Below, one piece after another: positions 1 to 8,677 of a stretch of DNA of 64,000 nucleotides. A program made the position numbers and the translations under genes. How positions within the stretch are numbered: position 1 is the first letter of the stretch; every line of letters starts with the position of its first letter. Source of the DNA: an uncultured Eggerthellaceae bacterium (GTDB lineage Bacteria; Actinomycetota; Coriobacteriia; Coriobacteriales; Eggerthellaceae); assembly GCA_934670115.1 (NCBI GenBank), contig CAKUOV010000004.1, positions 1 to 64,000 on the forward strand, given 5' to 3'. The notes below the pieces were generated by a model. That model saw only the letters and a list, made by a program, of their open reading frames with translations. It made no database searches and was not told the origin of the DNA.

Positions 1-164
1 CATCGTTGTCAGCGACTGGGGACAGCGGTTAGATTCCTGCCTGTCATTCTTTTAGTTTTCGGTATTGCAATCAATCATGCATGATCTTAATCACGGGACG
101 ATTCGTGGCTGTTGGTTTGACTCAACGCGACGTGTAGGAATCTAACTTTCAGGATGCCTTTTGG

Positions 165-857
165 TTATTTCTCTAACAGCTTGCGAGCTGTGTTGATATC
201 TATCTCCGTGAACTTTGCGCAATCTTTGTCTTCCATAAAGTATCTTGTGGCGGCTTCCATATCAAAGAACGATTTTGCGAATTCATTTGCTATGTAGTCT
301 ACTGTTTCAGTGGCCAGCCTGGGACTGTTCTCTTTCCTCTTGGCGTTTTCGACCATTTTTACGAACTGAGCTCGTCCATTGTTGTCGATGGGCTGAATCT
401 CTATAATTTCAAATTTTGATAGAGGCTCGGCAGAAAGGGGGAAGTCTGCTTCGGTGATGTCTTCCGTAGTGGTGATTGCGGTGCTTAGGCCAAGACGGTT
501 TCGTTCTTCGATAAGCAGTTTTAAAAGGTGGTCGCCCTTATCAACCTTTTTCAGCCCTGCAATATCGTCTATGATGAGCGAAGGTGTTTCTCCGAGTCGC
601 TCAAAGAAAGAATCATCAGCTTCTTGGGCAAGTGCCATAGCTATATCAAAGCCAGAGCATGTAAACAGCATCATTTCAGCGCCGTTTCTTATGGCGTCTT
701 CTCCTACACCGCGAACAAGCGCGCTTTTACCCGAATAGTGAGGACCTTTGATGATGACTTTAATGGGGGTAGCGCTGGCGCCATTCAGTTTGTCGATGGC
801 TGCACAGGCGTTTTCGTTTTGTGGAGTGCGAATGTAGTAACTTAATGAATCAATCAT
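165..857 (-). CDS. DnaA-like AAA+ ATPase domain protein
   Basis: A 230-residue protein consisting of little more than one P-loop ATPase domain. Walker A GPHYSGKS is at about residues 38-45 and Walker B LIIDDI at about 94-99. The order and the ERNRLG segment after Walker B resemble the DnaA/Hda ATPase core, but the DNA-binding domain IV of DnaA is absent. The start is the ATG at 857, preceded by AAAGGGGAC; a TTG six codons upstream has no such site. It lies downstream of the membrane LuxR gene on the same strand with a ~100-base gap. It could be an Hda-like replication regulator or a ligand-gated accessory ATPase of the neighbouring regulator; nothing seen decides between them. Confidence 0.6.
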   Translation of the reverse strand: MIDSLSYYIRTPQNENACAAIDKLNGASATPIKVIIKGPHYSGKSALVRGVGEDAIRNGAEMMLFTCSGFDIAMALAQEADDSFFERLGETPSLIIDDIAGLKKVDKGDHLLKLLIEERNRLGLSTAITTTEDITEADFPLSAEPLSKFEIIEIQPIDNNGRAQFVKMVENAKRKENSPRLATETVDYIANEFAKSFFDMEAATRYFMEDKDCAKFTEIDINTARKLLEK

Positions 858-958
858 TTTGTCCCCTTTCGACAATGACTTGCATTTCGTGGACTTATGC
901 TAATGCGAAAGGGGCGGGTTTTTTGAAACCAGCAGTATTCATCAAAGCATCTCTGGTA

Positions 959-2677
959 TTACTTATGGTTGTTCGCCAAATCGATTTTTGCCGCCTTTCT
1001 TCTGAGTTCTTCCAGGTTGCCGTCCATGACCATGGTTATAAGGTCTTGTTGTTTATGAATATCGAGTTTTTTGTAGATGGTGAACATCTGCTTTTTCACG
1101 GCTCCCTCAGAAAGATAGAGCCTCTGTGCTATGTACCTCGCGTTCCTTCCACGTGAAAGCGCTTCGAATATTTCGACCTGTCGAGACGTCAGTCCGTTGA
1201 TCTTTGCCGTGAGATGCGCTTTTTCTTGCCATTCATCGGCAGTCTCTTTGGGGCTTTCTTCGTCAAAAAAGAGCATTTTATGTGGCTTGCGCTCGGGTCC
1301 CTCTGCGCTTAATAGTTCGTCTTTTTGAGGCGAAGAATGATCTGTATCCGTTGAATCAGCCGCGCCGTTTTTTATTGATTCGTTTGCCTCCGATGGGGAA
1401 TCGAGTTGATCCGGGGAAATGCTTTGCTCAGGTGCGCTGTCGCATTTTGCATTTGTATTCTTATCGTTGTTTTCTGCGCAACGTTTGGGAGATCGATCTT
1501 TTTCGAATATACCAAGGGAAAACAAAATCGCCGTAATGCTGAAGAGGCTGGCGATAATCATTAAACAGAGGCCGACAAGTTGCAGATTTGGCGAATTTGA
1601 GAGCATTGAGAAAGAGGCGACAAGGCCAAAAATCATTCCCAGGGGATTGGTAAATATGCGGAAAGCGGATAGGTATACATCGCATAAATCGCTGTCTTTT
1701 TGAACAAAGCTATGTCTGAGGGTGTTGTTGATGATTAAGAAAAAAGTAGCAAAAAGAATAAGGCATGAACTTAAAACGCAAAGCAGCTTATGTTGAGATC
1801 CCATAATAATAGCAAGGAACAGGCCGATGACCAGCAAGAGGAAGGCTCCTCGCAGGTTTTGTTTGCGAAGATGCGTATTGGTGAATAGGAGGATTGCAGA
1901 CAAGATTCCGACTAGTATCCAAATTGAGCCAACCAAAAGGAAATCGACGTGCTCTTGCGTGCACAGCATAATTACGCCAAGGGCAATGCCAGTTAGGACG
2001 TTTGCGGCAGTTGGCAGCATGATGCGGCCGATGTTTTTCTTTCTGCCAAGAAGCGCCGCACGGGGAACAACGACCCAATCTGTGCATGTGTTCACAATGG
2101 CTAAAGCAAAGAATCCGTTCGATAGGATAATCAGAAGGGTCGGCAAAATAGTTAATGCCGAGGTTACAAGAAATATGCTCGATAAAACAAAAAGACCCGT
2201 GAATACGGATGCAAACGCAATCGCGTACGCGTTCATGTCCTTATTGAGGATATGAATTTTCCAGAGGAATCGCGACAGTGCATACGAGATTCCAAGCGAT
2301 AAAAGCACAAGATACTTAGAGATGGAGAACAAAGTGAAAACGGCTAAGAGCAGAGAAGCCAGGTAGCAGAAGAGAATATGCTTTCTATTTAAAAAGTGAT
2401 CCGAAAACGCTGTTAGAAAGGCACCTGTAATTGAAGCGGTAAGCAAGAAGAGCAGCGCGGGGATGAGGATATAGAAACCCTGAACAAGATAATTTGAGGA
2501 AAGAGCCAGTTCCGGAAAGGGTGTAGAGGAGAAAATGCTGCTCAGTAAGACGATAGGTACAACCGCTGAAATTGCTCCATAGCCAAGAGCTGATCCAATG
2601 GTGGAGACCTGTATGTCGAAGGGTAAGTTCAGGAACTCAGAGAAGCCGTGCTTCTCAAATTTTGGCAAATTATTCAT
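959..2677 (-). CDS. LuxR-family regulator with multi-pass membrane N-terminus
   Basis: A 572-residue membrane-anchored transcription factor. Residues about 20-390 hold roughly ten to twelve hydrophobic segments resembling a transporter fold. Residues ~395-490 form a polar, acidic linker, and residues ~493-550 are a LuxR/GerE helix-turn-helix beginning LTSRQVEIFEALSRG with the recognition region LSEGAVKKQM. This architecture is expanded in Eggerthellaceae, where members next to molybdoenzyme clusters are known to switch those clusters on in response to substrate. GGGAGG sits before the ATG. It is encoded divergently from the molybdopterin cluster starting at 3990, separated by two small genes and a bidirectional terminator. 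I infer that it controls that cluster; the ligand is unknown. Confidence 0.85.
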   Translation of the reverse strand: MNNLPKFEKHGFSEFLNLPFDIQVSTIGSALGYGAISAVVPIVLLSSIFSSTPFPELALSSNYLVQGFYILIPALLFLLTASITGAFLTAFSDHFLNRKHILFCYLASLLLAVFTLFSISKYLVLLSLGISYALSRFLWKIHILNKDMNAYAIAFASVFTGLFVLSSIFLVTSALTILPTLLIILSNGFFALAIVNTCTDWVVVPRAALLGRKKNIGRIMLPTAANVLTGIALGVIMLCTQEHVDFLLVGSIWILVGILSAILLFTNTHLRKQNLRGAFLLLVIGLFLAIIMGSQHKLLCVLSSCLILFATFFLIINNTLRHSFVQKDSDLCDVYLSAFRIFTNPLGMIFGLVASFSMLSNSPNLQLVGLCLMIIASLFSITAILFSLGIFEKDRSPKRCAENNDKNTNAKCDSAPEQSISPDQLDSPSEANESIKNGAADSTDTDHSSPQKDELLSAEGPERKPHKMLFFDEESPKETADEWQEKAHLTAKINGLTSRQVEIFEALSRGRNARYIAQRLYLSEGAVKKQMFTIYKKLDIHKQQDLITMVMDGNLEELRRKAAKIDLANNHK

Positions 2678-2776
2678 GATATCCTCCCTCGTTATTTAGA
2701 AGCATAAGTATTGCTAGTGCCTTCTGTCAAGCAAGGTGGTATGAGCGTGCGATTGATTTTTGCGGCTGAAGGAAAC

Positions 2777-2815
2777 GAAAAGAGCTAGACGCCTTTATGA
2801 CGTCTAGCTCTTTTC
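2777..2815. terminator. Bidirectional intrinsic terminator
   Basis: A perfect 15-bp inverted repeat (GAAAAGAGCTAGACG and its complement) around a 9-base loop has A-run and T-run ends on both strands. It lies between the zinc-ribbon gene stop and the LuxR gene start on the same strand, so it should end the thioredoxin/zinc-ribbon transcript and insulate the regulator gene. Confidence 0.8.
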
Positions 2816-2889
2816 ACAGGGCAAAGAAATAAGCTTCAAGGATGGATGTGAGCGCGCATTCAACGACGAATTGGAGTTTCGGTTTCGTG

Positions 2890-3057
2890 CTATTTCTGCT
2901 GGATGCGGTCTGGAACACCTGGTGGAGCGGGGTAGTCCATTCCGCACATGGAACATACTTTTGTTTCAGGGGGATTTTCGGCTCCGCAGTACTGGCAGGT
3001 CCCCATTTTGATAACAGGCTGACCGCAAAGTCCACAGCCTATGCAGGGATAGCACAT
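2890..3057 (-). CDS. Small cysteine-rich zinc-ribbon protein
   Basis: A 55-residue protein starting MCYPCIGCGLCG, with four cysteines in CxxCxxCxxC spacing, followed by a zinc-ribbon pair CQYCG and CSMCG and a proline-rich tail. The ATG is preceded by AAGAAAGGGACAA, which fixes the start; a longer frame upstream overlaps the preceding gene. It is cotranscribed with the thioredoxin-fold gene 31 bases upstream. A second protein of the same style (MCF start, zinc ribbon, proline tail) lies in the divergent cluster at 6891-7145. Role unknown; metal binding is very likely, and a chaperone or adaptor role for the molybdoenzyme is a guess. Confidence 0.6.
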   Translation of the reverse strand: MCYPCIGCGLCGQPVIKMGTCQYCGAENPPETKVCSMCGMDYPAPPGVPDRIQQK

Positions 3058-3088
3058 GGTTTGTCCCTTTCTTAAATCTGGGTTGGAG

Positions 3089-3418
3089 TTATTCTGGCTT
3101 GAAGAATTGAGCGAACTTCTCCATGACGCCTTCGGCGTAGTCTTCGCCAACGCAATAGTCTTTGATTTCTCCGTTGACAAACACGATGCTGGTAGGGAAC
3201 CATTTTGCGTTGTAATAGCGAGCTGGTTCGGGATTCTTCCAGGAATCTATTTTGCCGATGATGACTTTATCCTGAATGACGGCCAGCTCCTCTAAGACGG
3301 CATCAAATTGCCATTGAGCATCTTCTTCAGTTGAGTAGAAACAAACCATGACGGGTCGATCGGCTTCCTGGATGAACTGTTCGATGGTCTTTGTGGTGAG
3401 TTCGGTTGCGTTTGACAT
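3089..3418 (-). CDS. Thioredoxin-fold protein lacking the CxxC active site
   Basis: A 109-residue protein with the thioredoxin pattern: the strand PVMVCFYS, the cis-proline loop FPTSIVFVNG, and a C-terminal helix. Where thioredoxins carry WCGPC this one has STEEDAQW, so the redox dithiol is missing; single cysteines remain at other sites. The start at 3418 is chosen because AAGGAG precedes it; an in-frame ATG 14 codons upstream has none. It lies upstream of the zinc-ribbon gene in a two-gene unit divergent from the molybdoenzyme. A binding or chaperone role is more likely than oxidoreductase activity. Confidence 0.7.
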   Translation of the reverse strand: MSNATELTTKTIEQFIQEADRPVMVCFYSTEEDAQWQFDAVLEELAVIQDKVIIGKIDSWKNPEPARYYNAKWFPTSIVFVNGEIKDYCVGEDYAEGVMEKFAQFFKPE

Positions 3419-3989
3419 TAGCAAATCTCCTTCCTTGTTTGGACTGTTCTGCTTGTTCAATTTTTCCCGATTCTTTTCGAGCCAGAATGGGGCTGGCCGA
3501 CAAGAGTTCTTGATGAAGCTATTTAAGCATCCGCGCCAAGAACCAGGTGTATTCTTCTTTGCTTATGTTTTTGCACAGCGGTGATACTCAGAGTATTCTT
3601 TTCGCTTTCTACCTGGCGCGATGCTTGGAAATCAAAACGATAATCGTATGCCTGCTATGATTGACTTTTTTGATACGTCAATTCAAAAAGGCCATTTTTC
3701 TGATGCTGCTCGCTGTTTTTCTTGGTTTTCTTTCTGATTCTTCTAAAAAGAGTCGTTTTTGATTGCTTCGTTGGCCCCTGGAATTCGACGAAAACTCTTT
3801 TCAAATGAAAATGAATACCCATGGTGTCATGGCGAATCCTTCCAAGGCGATAGATTTCTATATGTCAAAGGGACGGGTTCGGGAAAACGAATCGGGAAGC
3901 AAATCGAATGAGTCGCTTTTCGAGTGTTTTTACTTGGATTCTTCTGTTGGCTTGGTAAGTAATTAAAAGAAAGAGAGAAAGGAGAGGAT
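3419..3989. promoter_or_regulatory. Divergent control region of the molybdoenzyme cluster
   Basis: A 571-base gap between divergent genes, AT-rich, with no credible gene. A plus-strand frame at 3763-3966 has no ribosome site. Two symmetric elements are visible: the perfect dyad ATACTC-A-GAGTAT at 3584-3596, and a longer imperfect inverted repeat, AAGCATC...GCGCCA...AGGT at 3525-3547 against ACCTGGCGCGATGCTT at 3611-3626, which encloses the dyad. These are plausible operator sites for the adjacent LuxR regulator. The molybdoenzyme ATG has GAAAGGAGAGGAT upstream. No convincing -35/-10 pair was identified. Confidence 0.45.
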
Positions 3990-6431
3990 ATGGCTGATTA
4001 CAAAGAGTTCCTCGACAGCATCAACCGCGAAGCTTACCACGCGGGTGAATATCAGTGGGAAGAGGATGGTTACACGGTAACGCGTACCTATCACTATTCG
4101 CCTCCCGGCTGTCATAGCTCCTGCGGACTTTTGTATTACGTGAAGGACAATAAGGTTGAGTTTGTGGAGGGCGACCCCTTGGATCCTTGCGCAAATGGTC
4201 GTTTGTGCATGCGCTGCCTGAATCGTGTTGAGGCAATTAATCACCCCGATCGCTTGAAATATCCTATGAAGCGTGCAGGTGAGCGTGGAGAGAATAAATG
4301 GGAGCGTATCACCTGGGATGAAGCCTACGATATCGTTGAGCGCGAGACGCGCAAGGTTTGGGAAGAGTACGGTCCCGAGTCTATTTTGTGCACCAAGGGT
4401 ACCGCTCGCGGCACTGTTTGGCAGCTGCATTATTTCTTCCAGGCTGCGTTCCGCACGGCAAATGTTGCGCATATTGGCTTCACCGGCTATGCTTGCTACC
4501 TGCCTCGTACCTGCGGCACGATTGCTCCCATGGGCGATTTCCCCATCGTTGACGCTTCTCAGGGTCATCCTGATCGCTACATTGCTGAAGAATTCCGTCC
4601 GCCCGAGGTTTTGGTGGTTTGGGGTAATGAACCTTTGGCGTCCAATGCTGACGGATATATTGGCCACTGGTTGGTTCAATGCGTTCAGATGGGATCCAAG
4701 ATCATCTCCATCGATCCTCGTTTGACTTGGTGGGGTTCCCATGCTGAGTACTGGCTGCCTGTTCGTCCTGGTACCGATGCGGCTTTGGCTTGTGCTTGGC
4801 TGAATATCATTATCAATGAAGACCTGTACGACCACGAATTCGTTGAGAAGTGGTGCTCTGGATTCAACGTAATTAAGGAGCATGTCCAGGAATGGACCGC
4901 CGAACGCGCCGCTGAGATTTGCGACTTGCCCTTGGAGGACATCATCGGCTCCGCTCGTTTGTTCGCTTCTGGTAATAGCTCGGCAATTCAATGGGGCTTG
5001 GCTTTCGACCAGAACATGTCCGCCATGGCATTGAACCTGGCTGCTGTTGATCTGATGGCGATTTGCGGCAATATCGATACCCCCGGTGGTTGGTTGCTGG
5101 TTCACAATGCATTCAATGTGTCTCGCGGTTCCGACAATGGCGTCAAATGGGTTGATCCCGAGGCGGCAAAAAAGAAGGCAACCATGCATTACGTCTTCAA
5201 CACTGATGGTGAAGACTTCATTCATCAGGCTGCCTCCGAGGCTGTTCTCCATTGCATGGAGACCGGCGAGCCTTATCCCATTAAGATGTGGTATGCGCAG
5301 TCCACAAACGAACTTGCCTGCGCCGCAATGGACGCCCCCCGTTTGTATAAGGCCCTGAAGGATGTTCCGTTCATCGCTTACGCCGATCCGTTCCTGACTC
5401 CTACCGCTGTTGCGCTCGCCGATGTTGTTATGCCTGTTGCGATGAGCTGCGAGCGTGATTCTGCTCGTTCTTGGTGGACCCCTGTACGTTCTTTGTCCAA
5501 GGTTACCCAATATTATGAAGCGAAGTCGGACGAAGAGATTATCGTTGAGCTTGGTCGTCGTTTGAATCCTGACGCATTCCCCTGGGAGACGGCCGAGGAC
5601 TTTGTCAACTGGTTCCTTACCCCCGCTGCCGGTCTGGCGTCTTTCGGTACTAAGGCTTCAGCTAATAACCAGCTTGACCAAGAGCGCTGGATGGGCGAAG
5701 AATTTCCCTATGCCGGCAATCTTCGTGCCTTGCAAAAGGCTGGCGGTCATGCGTACGACAAGTTCAATGCCACCTACTACAAGTACGAAAAAGGCATGCT
5801 CCGTCCCGACGGCAAGCCTGGCTTCTCCACGCCTTCTGGCCGTCTTGAGCTGTCTCCGTTTACCTTCAAGGTGTGGGGTCTTACCCCGTGGCCGTTCTTC
5901 AAGGAGCCTCCGACCGGTCCGGTGACTTCTCCGGGCATGATGAAGGAATATCCTTTGATTCTTACCTGCGGCGGCCGATCCTTCGAGTTCTTCCATTCCG
6001 AGGATCGCCAGGAGCAGACTATGCGCGAATTCCATAGGTGGCCTTTGCTTACCATCCATCCCAATGACGCTGAAAAATATGGCATTACTGATGGTCAATG
6101 GACATGGGTTGAGTCCGACCGCGGCCGTTTCCGTCAGGTTGCGTATGTCTGCGAGAAGGTTAAGGAAGGCGTTGTTCATGCGGAGCATGCTTGGTGGTAT
6201 CCCGAGCAGAGGCCTGAAGCTCCTTACTTCTTCGGAACGTTTGACTCTAACGTCAACAACCTTACTCGTGCTTATGAAGCTGGCGAAGGCGGTGTAGGCT
6301 CTGCAATCAAATGCGGCATTTGCAAGATTTATCCTTACAAGGATGGCGATGAAATGCCTTATCAGGTAGTTGCCGAGCGCGATAGCTGGAACGAGATCGT
6401 CCCCGGTTCTGACCCCTACGAAGTTTACTAA
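3990..6431 (+). CDS. Molybdopterin oxidoreductase (acetylene hydratase / transhydroxylase / catechol dehydroxylase branch)
   Basis: An 813-residue bis-MGD enzyme of the DMSO reductase superfamily with no Tat signal, so cytoplasmic. Cys41, Cys45, Cys73 and Cys76 lie in the N-terminal cluster region (SPPGCHSSCG and GRLCMRC); the usual first cysteine position holds proline. YPMKRAGERG and KWERITWDEA are family hallmarks. Cys169 in FTGYACYLPR is a candidate metal ligand. The C-terminal dinucleotide-binding domain begins near TCGGRSFEFF. Similar-looking enzymes in gut Eggerthellaceae remove hydroxyl groups from catechols; relatives hydrate acetylene or transfer hydroxyls between phenols. A two-cluster ferredoxin follows after 24 bases, matching the large/small arrangement of transhydroxylase. 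Two transporters and an MmgE/PrpD protein downstream suggest a dedicated substrate, which the sequence does not name. Confidence 0.85.
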   Translation: MADYKEFLDSINREAYHAGEYQWEEDGYTVTRTYHYSPPGCHSSCGLLYYVKDNKVEFVEGDPLDPCANGRLCMRCLNRVEAINHPDRLKYPMKRAGERGENKWERITWDEAYDIVERETRKVWEEYGPESILCTKGTARGTVWQLHYFFQAAFRTANVAHIGFTGYACYLPRTCGTIAPMGDFPIVDASQGHPDRYIAEEFRPPEVLVVWGNEPLASNADGYIGHWLVQCVQMGSKIISIDPRLTWWGSHAEYWLPVRPGTDAALACAWLNIIINEDLYDHEFVEKWCSGFNVIKEHVQEWTAERAAEICDLPLEDIIGSARLFASGNSSAIQWGLAFDQNMSAMALNLAAVDLMAICGNIDTPGGWLLVHNAFNVSRGSDNGVKWVDPEAAKKKATMHYVFNTDGEDFIHQAASEAVLHCMETGEPYPIKMWYAQSTNELACAAMDAPRLYKALKDVPFIAYADPFLTPTAVALADVVMPVAMSCERDSARSWWTPVRSLSKVTQYYEAKSDEEIIVELGRRLNPDAFPWETAEDFVNWFLTPAAGLASFGTKASANNQLDQERWMGEEFPYAGNLRALQKAGGHAYDKFNATYYKYEKGMLRPDGKPGFSTPSGRLELSPFTFKVWGLTPWPFFKEPPTGPVTSPGMMKEYPLILTCGGRSFEFFHSEDRQEQTMREFHRWPLLTIHPNDAEKYGITDGQWTWVESDRGRFRQVAYVCEKVKEGVVHAEHAWWYPEQRPEAPYFFGTFDSNVNNLTRAYEAGEGGVGSAIKCGICKIYPYKDGDEMPYQVVAERDSWNEIVPGSDPYEVY

Positions 6432-6455
6432 TGCGCCCTTGAAAGGAGGAAAGAA

Positions 6456-6800
6456 ATGAAAGGTATTCTCGTTAACTACGAATACTGCACTGGCTGCCAT
6501 AGCTGTGAAGTTGCCTGCAAGAAGATCCTGAATCTTCCCGAAGGGGAGTTTGGCATCAAGCTGACAGAGATTCTTCCCCATGCCTACGAGGGCAAAACTG
6601 GCACTGAGAAGTGGGAATGGACGTATATGCCCGTTCTGACCAAGGCTTGCGATATGTGTGAAGATCGCGTTGCTAAGGGAAAGTTCCCCATGTGTGTTCA
6701 GCATTGCCAGGCGTGGTGCATGTATCACGGTGAAGTAGAGGATTTGGTTAAGAAGATGGATGGCAAGACCCGCTGGGCTTTGCTCACCACCAAGAAATAA
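6456..6800 (+). CDS. Small ferredoxin subunit with two [4Fe-4S] motifs
   Basis: A 114-residue electron-transfer partner. The N-terminal motif CTGCHSCEVACKK (CxxCxxCxxxC) and the C-terminal CDMCEDR with CVQHCQAWC supply ligands for two clusters; the middle domain of the larger DmsB-type four-cluster subunits is missing. AAAGGAGGAAAGAA precedes the ATG. Its position immediately after the molybdoenzyme gene argues that the two form a soluble heterodimer, like the small subunits of transhydroxylase-type enzymes. There is no membrane anchor gene, so electrons probably come from a soluble donor. Confidence 0.85.
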   Translation: MKGILVNYEYCTGCHSCEVACKKILNLPEGEFGIKLTEILPHAYEGKTGTEKWEWTYMPVLTKACDMCEDRVAKGKFPMCVQHCQAWCMYHGEVEDLVKKMDGKTRWALLTTKK

Positions 6801-6890
6801 CCTACCAGTTGGTTTCAATTTCTAGTATCCGGGCTGGCGGCAGTGAATAAAGGCTGCCGGTCCGGATTGAATGCGATGTAAGGAGACATC

Positions 6891-7145
6891 ATGTGTTTCA
6901 GACCTGCTAATTTGGTTCTCAACAAGACTTGTCCCGAGTGCGGCAATGTTCAAGATGCTTCGATTGAGGAATGTGAGAAATGCGGCTATGACATGATCGA
7001 AGTCGAGATGGATATGCCCGATCCAAATGCGGTCGGCGTTCCCGGTGGCCAAGTGATTGACCCATCTGACATTGGCAAGCCGTCTGCCCCCAAAGCTCCT
7101 GGTGCGCCCGCTGCGCCTGCGGTCCCGGCTCCGCCTAGGCCTTAG
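6891..7145 (+). CDS. Small zinc-ribbon protein with Pro/Ala-rich tail
   Basis: An 84-residue protein starting MCFRPANLVLNKTCPECG. CPECG and CEKCG, 11 residues apart, form a zinc ribbon, followed by an acidic segment and a tail of about 30 residues rich in Pro, Ala and Gly. GTAAGGAGACATC precedes the ATG. It is the third gene of the molybdoenzyme cluster and resembles the divergently encoded 55-residue protein in its MC start, ribbon and proline tail. Function unknown; pairing with the enzyme suggests maturation or assembly. It is not a ferredoxin, because cysteine spacing and number fit zinc better. Confidence 0.65.
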   Translation: MCFRPANLVLNKTCPECGNVQDASIEECEKCGYDMIEVEMDMPDPNAVGVPGGQVIDPSDIGKPSAPKAPGAPAAPAVPAPPRP

Positions 7146-7277
7146 TCGCTTTGGATTCGCATTTGTTCCGAGATTGAAACTGCTGGATGAGTTAATGGGC
7201 TATGCGATTTCTATGCGCGAATCGAAGTGCTTCGTTTTACAAAAGGGGGTGCTTCGAGGAGCAAAAAGGAGGTACTT

Positions 7278-8615
7278 GTGCTTACTAAGAATTCTTCCTC
7301 GGGCTTCGATGAAGCCCATAAGGCGACGTCGACTCAGATGATGGCGGCAGTTGGTTGCGTCGTTATTTTTGGCTTGAATGTTTCGTATCAAGTTGTTATG
7401 ACGTCGTTTCCCTATATTATGGAGAGCATGAATATTACTAAAGTAGAGGCATCGTTGCTTCCTACTGTGGTGTCTCTCGGCACTATTGTAATGGCACTTA
7501 TTGGCACTAAGCTTATTGATAAAATTACACCGCGCTGGTCTATGCTTGTTGGTACTATCTGTGTTTCTCTGTTCCTTGCCCTGAATGCTATTGGTCTTCC
7601 TTATTCATTATGGGTTGCTAGTGGTTTTTTGGCTGGCTTTGGATCAGCTTTGGGCGCCACTGCCTCTGTCGCTGCAATTATGCGTCAGTATTGGGGGATG
7701 TCTTCTGGCAGTAAATTCGCGGTTGTTACAGGTATTCAGACCGTTATCGTTTCTGGTTACACTGCGCTTATGGCCTGGTTATGGTCTTTCCTATCATTCC
7801 AGGGTGCGTTCTGGGTGATTGCTGCTGTTACTTTCGTCGGTGGAGTTGGCGCCAACCTTATCTGTTTTTCGAGAAAGCCTGACCAGTGGGTTGTCGATGA
7901 GATTGCTGCCTCCAAGCAGGCAGCTCTCGATAAAGAAGAGGCTGATGCAAGGAAGGTGGAGACAAGCGCAGGATGGTCGTTCGCTGAGTCTTTTAAGCAT
8001 TCTCCCATCTACATGTTTACCGTTGGTTTTTTGGCAATCGCCATCATCAACGGTGGATTGACTTCATTTTTGACAACATTACTTGTCGAGACCGGCATGA
8101 CGAAAGGCGACGCAGCTTTGGTTCAAAGCTATTTCATTCTAATCGCAGGCGCGCATATTCTTTACTCTGGCTTCTTTCAAAAGCGCTTTGGTAATAAGGC
8201 GTTTTTCGTTTGGTTCTTCGGATTGTGCGCTGTAGGTTTTGTGCTGCTTGCATTCTGGTCAAGCATTTCCCTTGGTGGAATGATCTGGCTTCTTGTTATT
8301 GCGCTTATTTTTGTTGGATGCATGAAGCCTATTTTGTCTACAGCGGGTATTGTTTCTACCGACCTATTTGGCAACAAGGATTATGCAGCTTATAACGCGT
8401 ATAGCCAGGCAATCACTAACGTTGGTCGTTGTGCCTCGTCGGCGTCAACTGCGGTTATTATGCAAGCATTTGGTGTCGCCGCCCTTTGCTATTTCTTTGC
8501 TGCTTTGGGCGTTGTTTCTGCAATCGGTTTTTGCATCGCCGACGCTTGTTCGCCTTTTGCTCGCAAGGCAAATGAATCTCGCAAGGCTGCGTGTGCTGCT
8601 GAAAAGGCCGAATGA
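7278..8615 (+). CDS. MFS transporter
   Basis: A 445-residue major facilitator with about twelve hydrophobic segments split by a charged central loop (DEIAASKQAALDKEEADARK). The start is taken at GTG 7278 because AAAAAGGAGGTACTT lies directly before it; an in-frame ATG 17 codons upstream lacks a site and would add a charged leader. The loop between TM2 and TM3 (LIDKITPRWSML) matches the MFS signature region. It is the fourth gene of the cluster and is followed after 62 bases by a second, distinct MFS gene. It probably imports the cluster substrate or exports the product; the substrate cannot be read from sequence. Confidence 0.85.
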   Translation: MLTKNSSSGFDEAHKATSTQMMAAVGCVVIFGLNVSYQVVMTSFPYIMESMNITKVEASLLPTVVSLGTIVMALIGTKLIDKITPRWSMLVGTICVSLFLALNAIGLPYSLWVASGFLAGFGSALGATASVAAIMRQYWGMSSGSKFAVVTGIQTVIVSGYTALMAWLWSFLSFQGAFWVIAAVTFVGGVGANLICFSRKPDQWVVDEIAASKQAALDKEEADARKVETSAGWSFAESFKHSPIYMFTVGFLAIAIINGGLTSFLTTLLVETGMTKGDAALVQSYFILIAGAHILYSGFFQKRFGNKAFFVWFFGLCAVGFVLLAFWSSISLGGMIWLLVIALIFVGCMKPILSTAGIVSTDLFGNKDYAAYNAYSQAITNVGRCASSASTAVIMQAFGVAALCYFFAALGVVSAIGFCIADACSPFARKANESRKAACAAEKAE

Positions 8616-8677
8616 GTTAATTGTGCTCCTGTATTTGGCGGGGGCACGTATTGTATATAAGCAACATAGGGGGGGAC

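Noticed and set aside
3763..3966. 67-codon plus-strand frame in the divergent control region
   Set aside because: No ribosome site, no recognisable protein features, and it overlaps the ribosome site region of the molybdoenzyme gene.
3963..5510. Minus-strand open frame of 515 codons opposite the molybdoenzyme
   Set aside because: A shadow of a well-supported gene; no ribosome site and composition typical of antisense translation.
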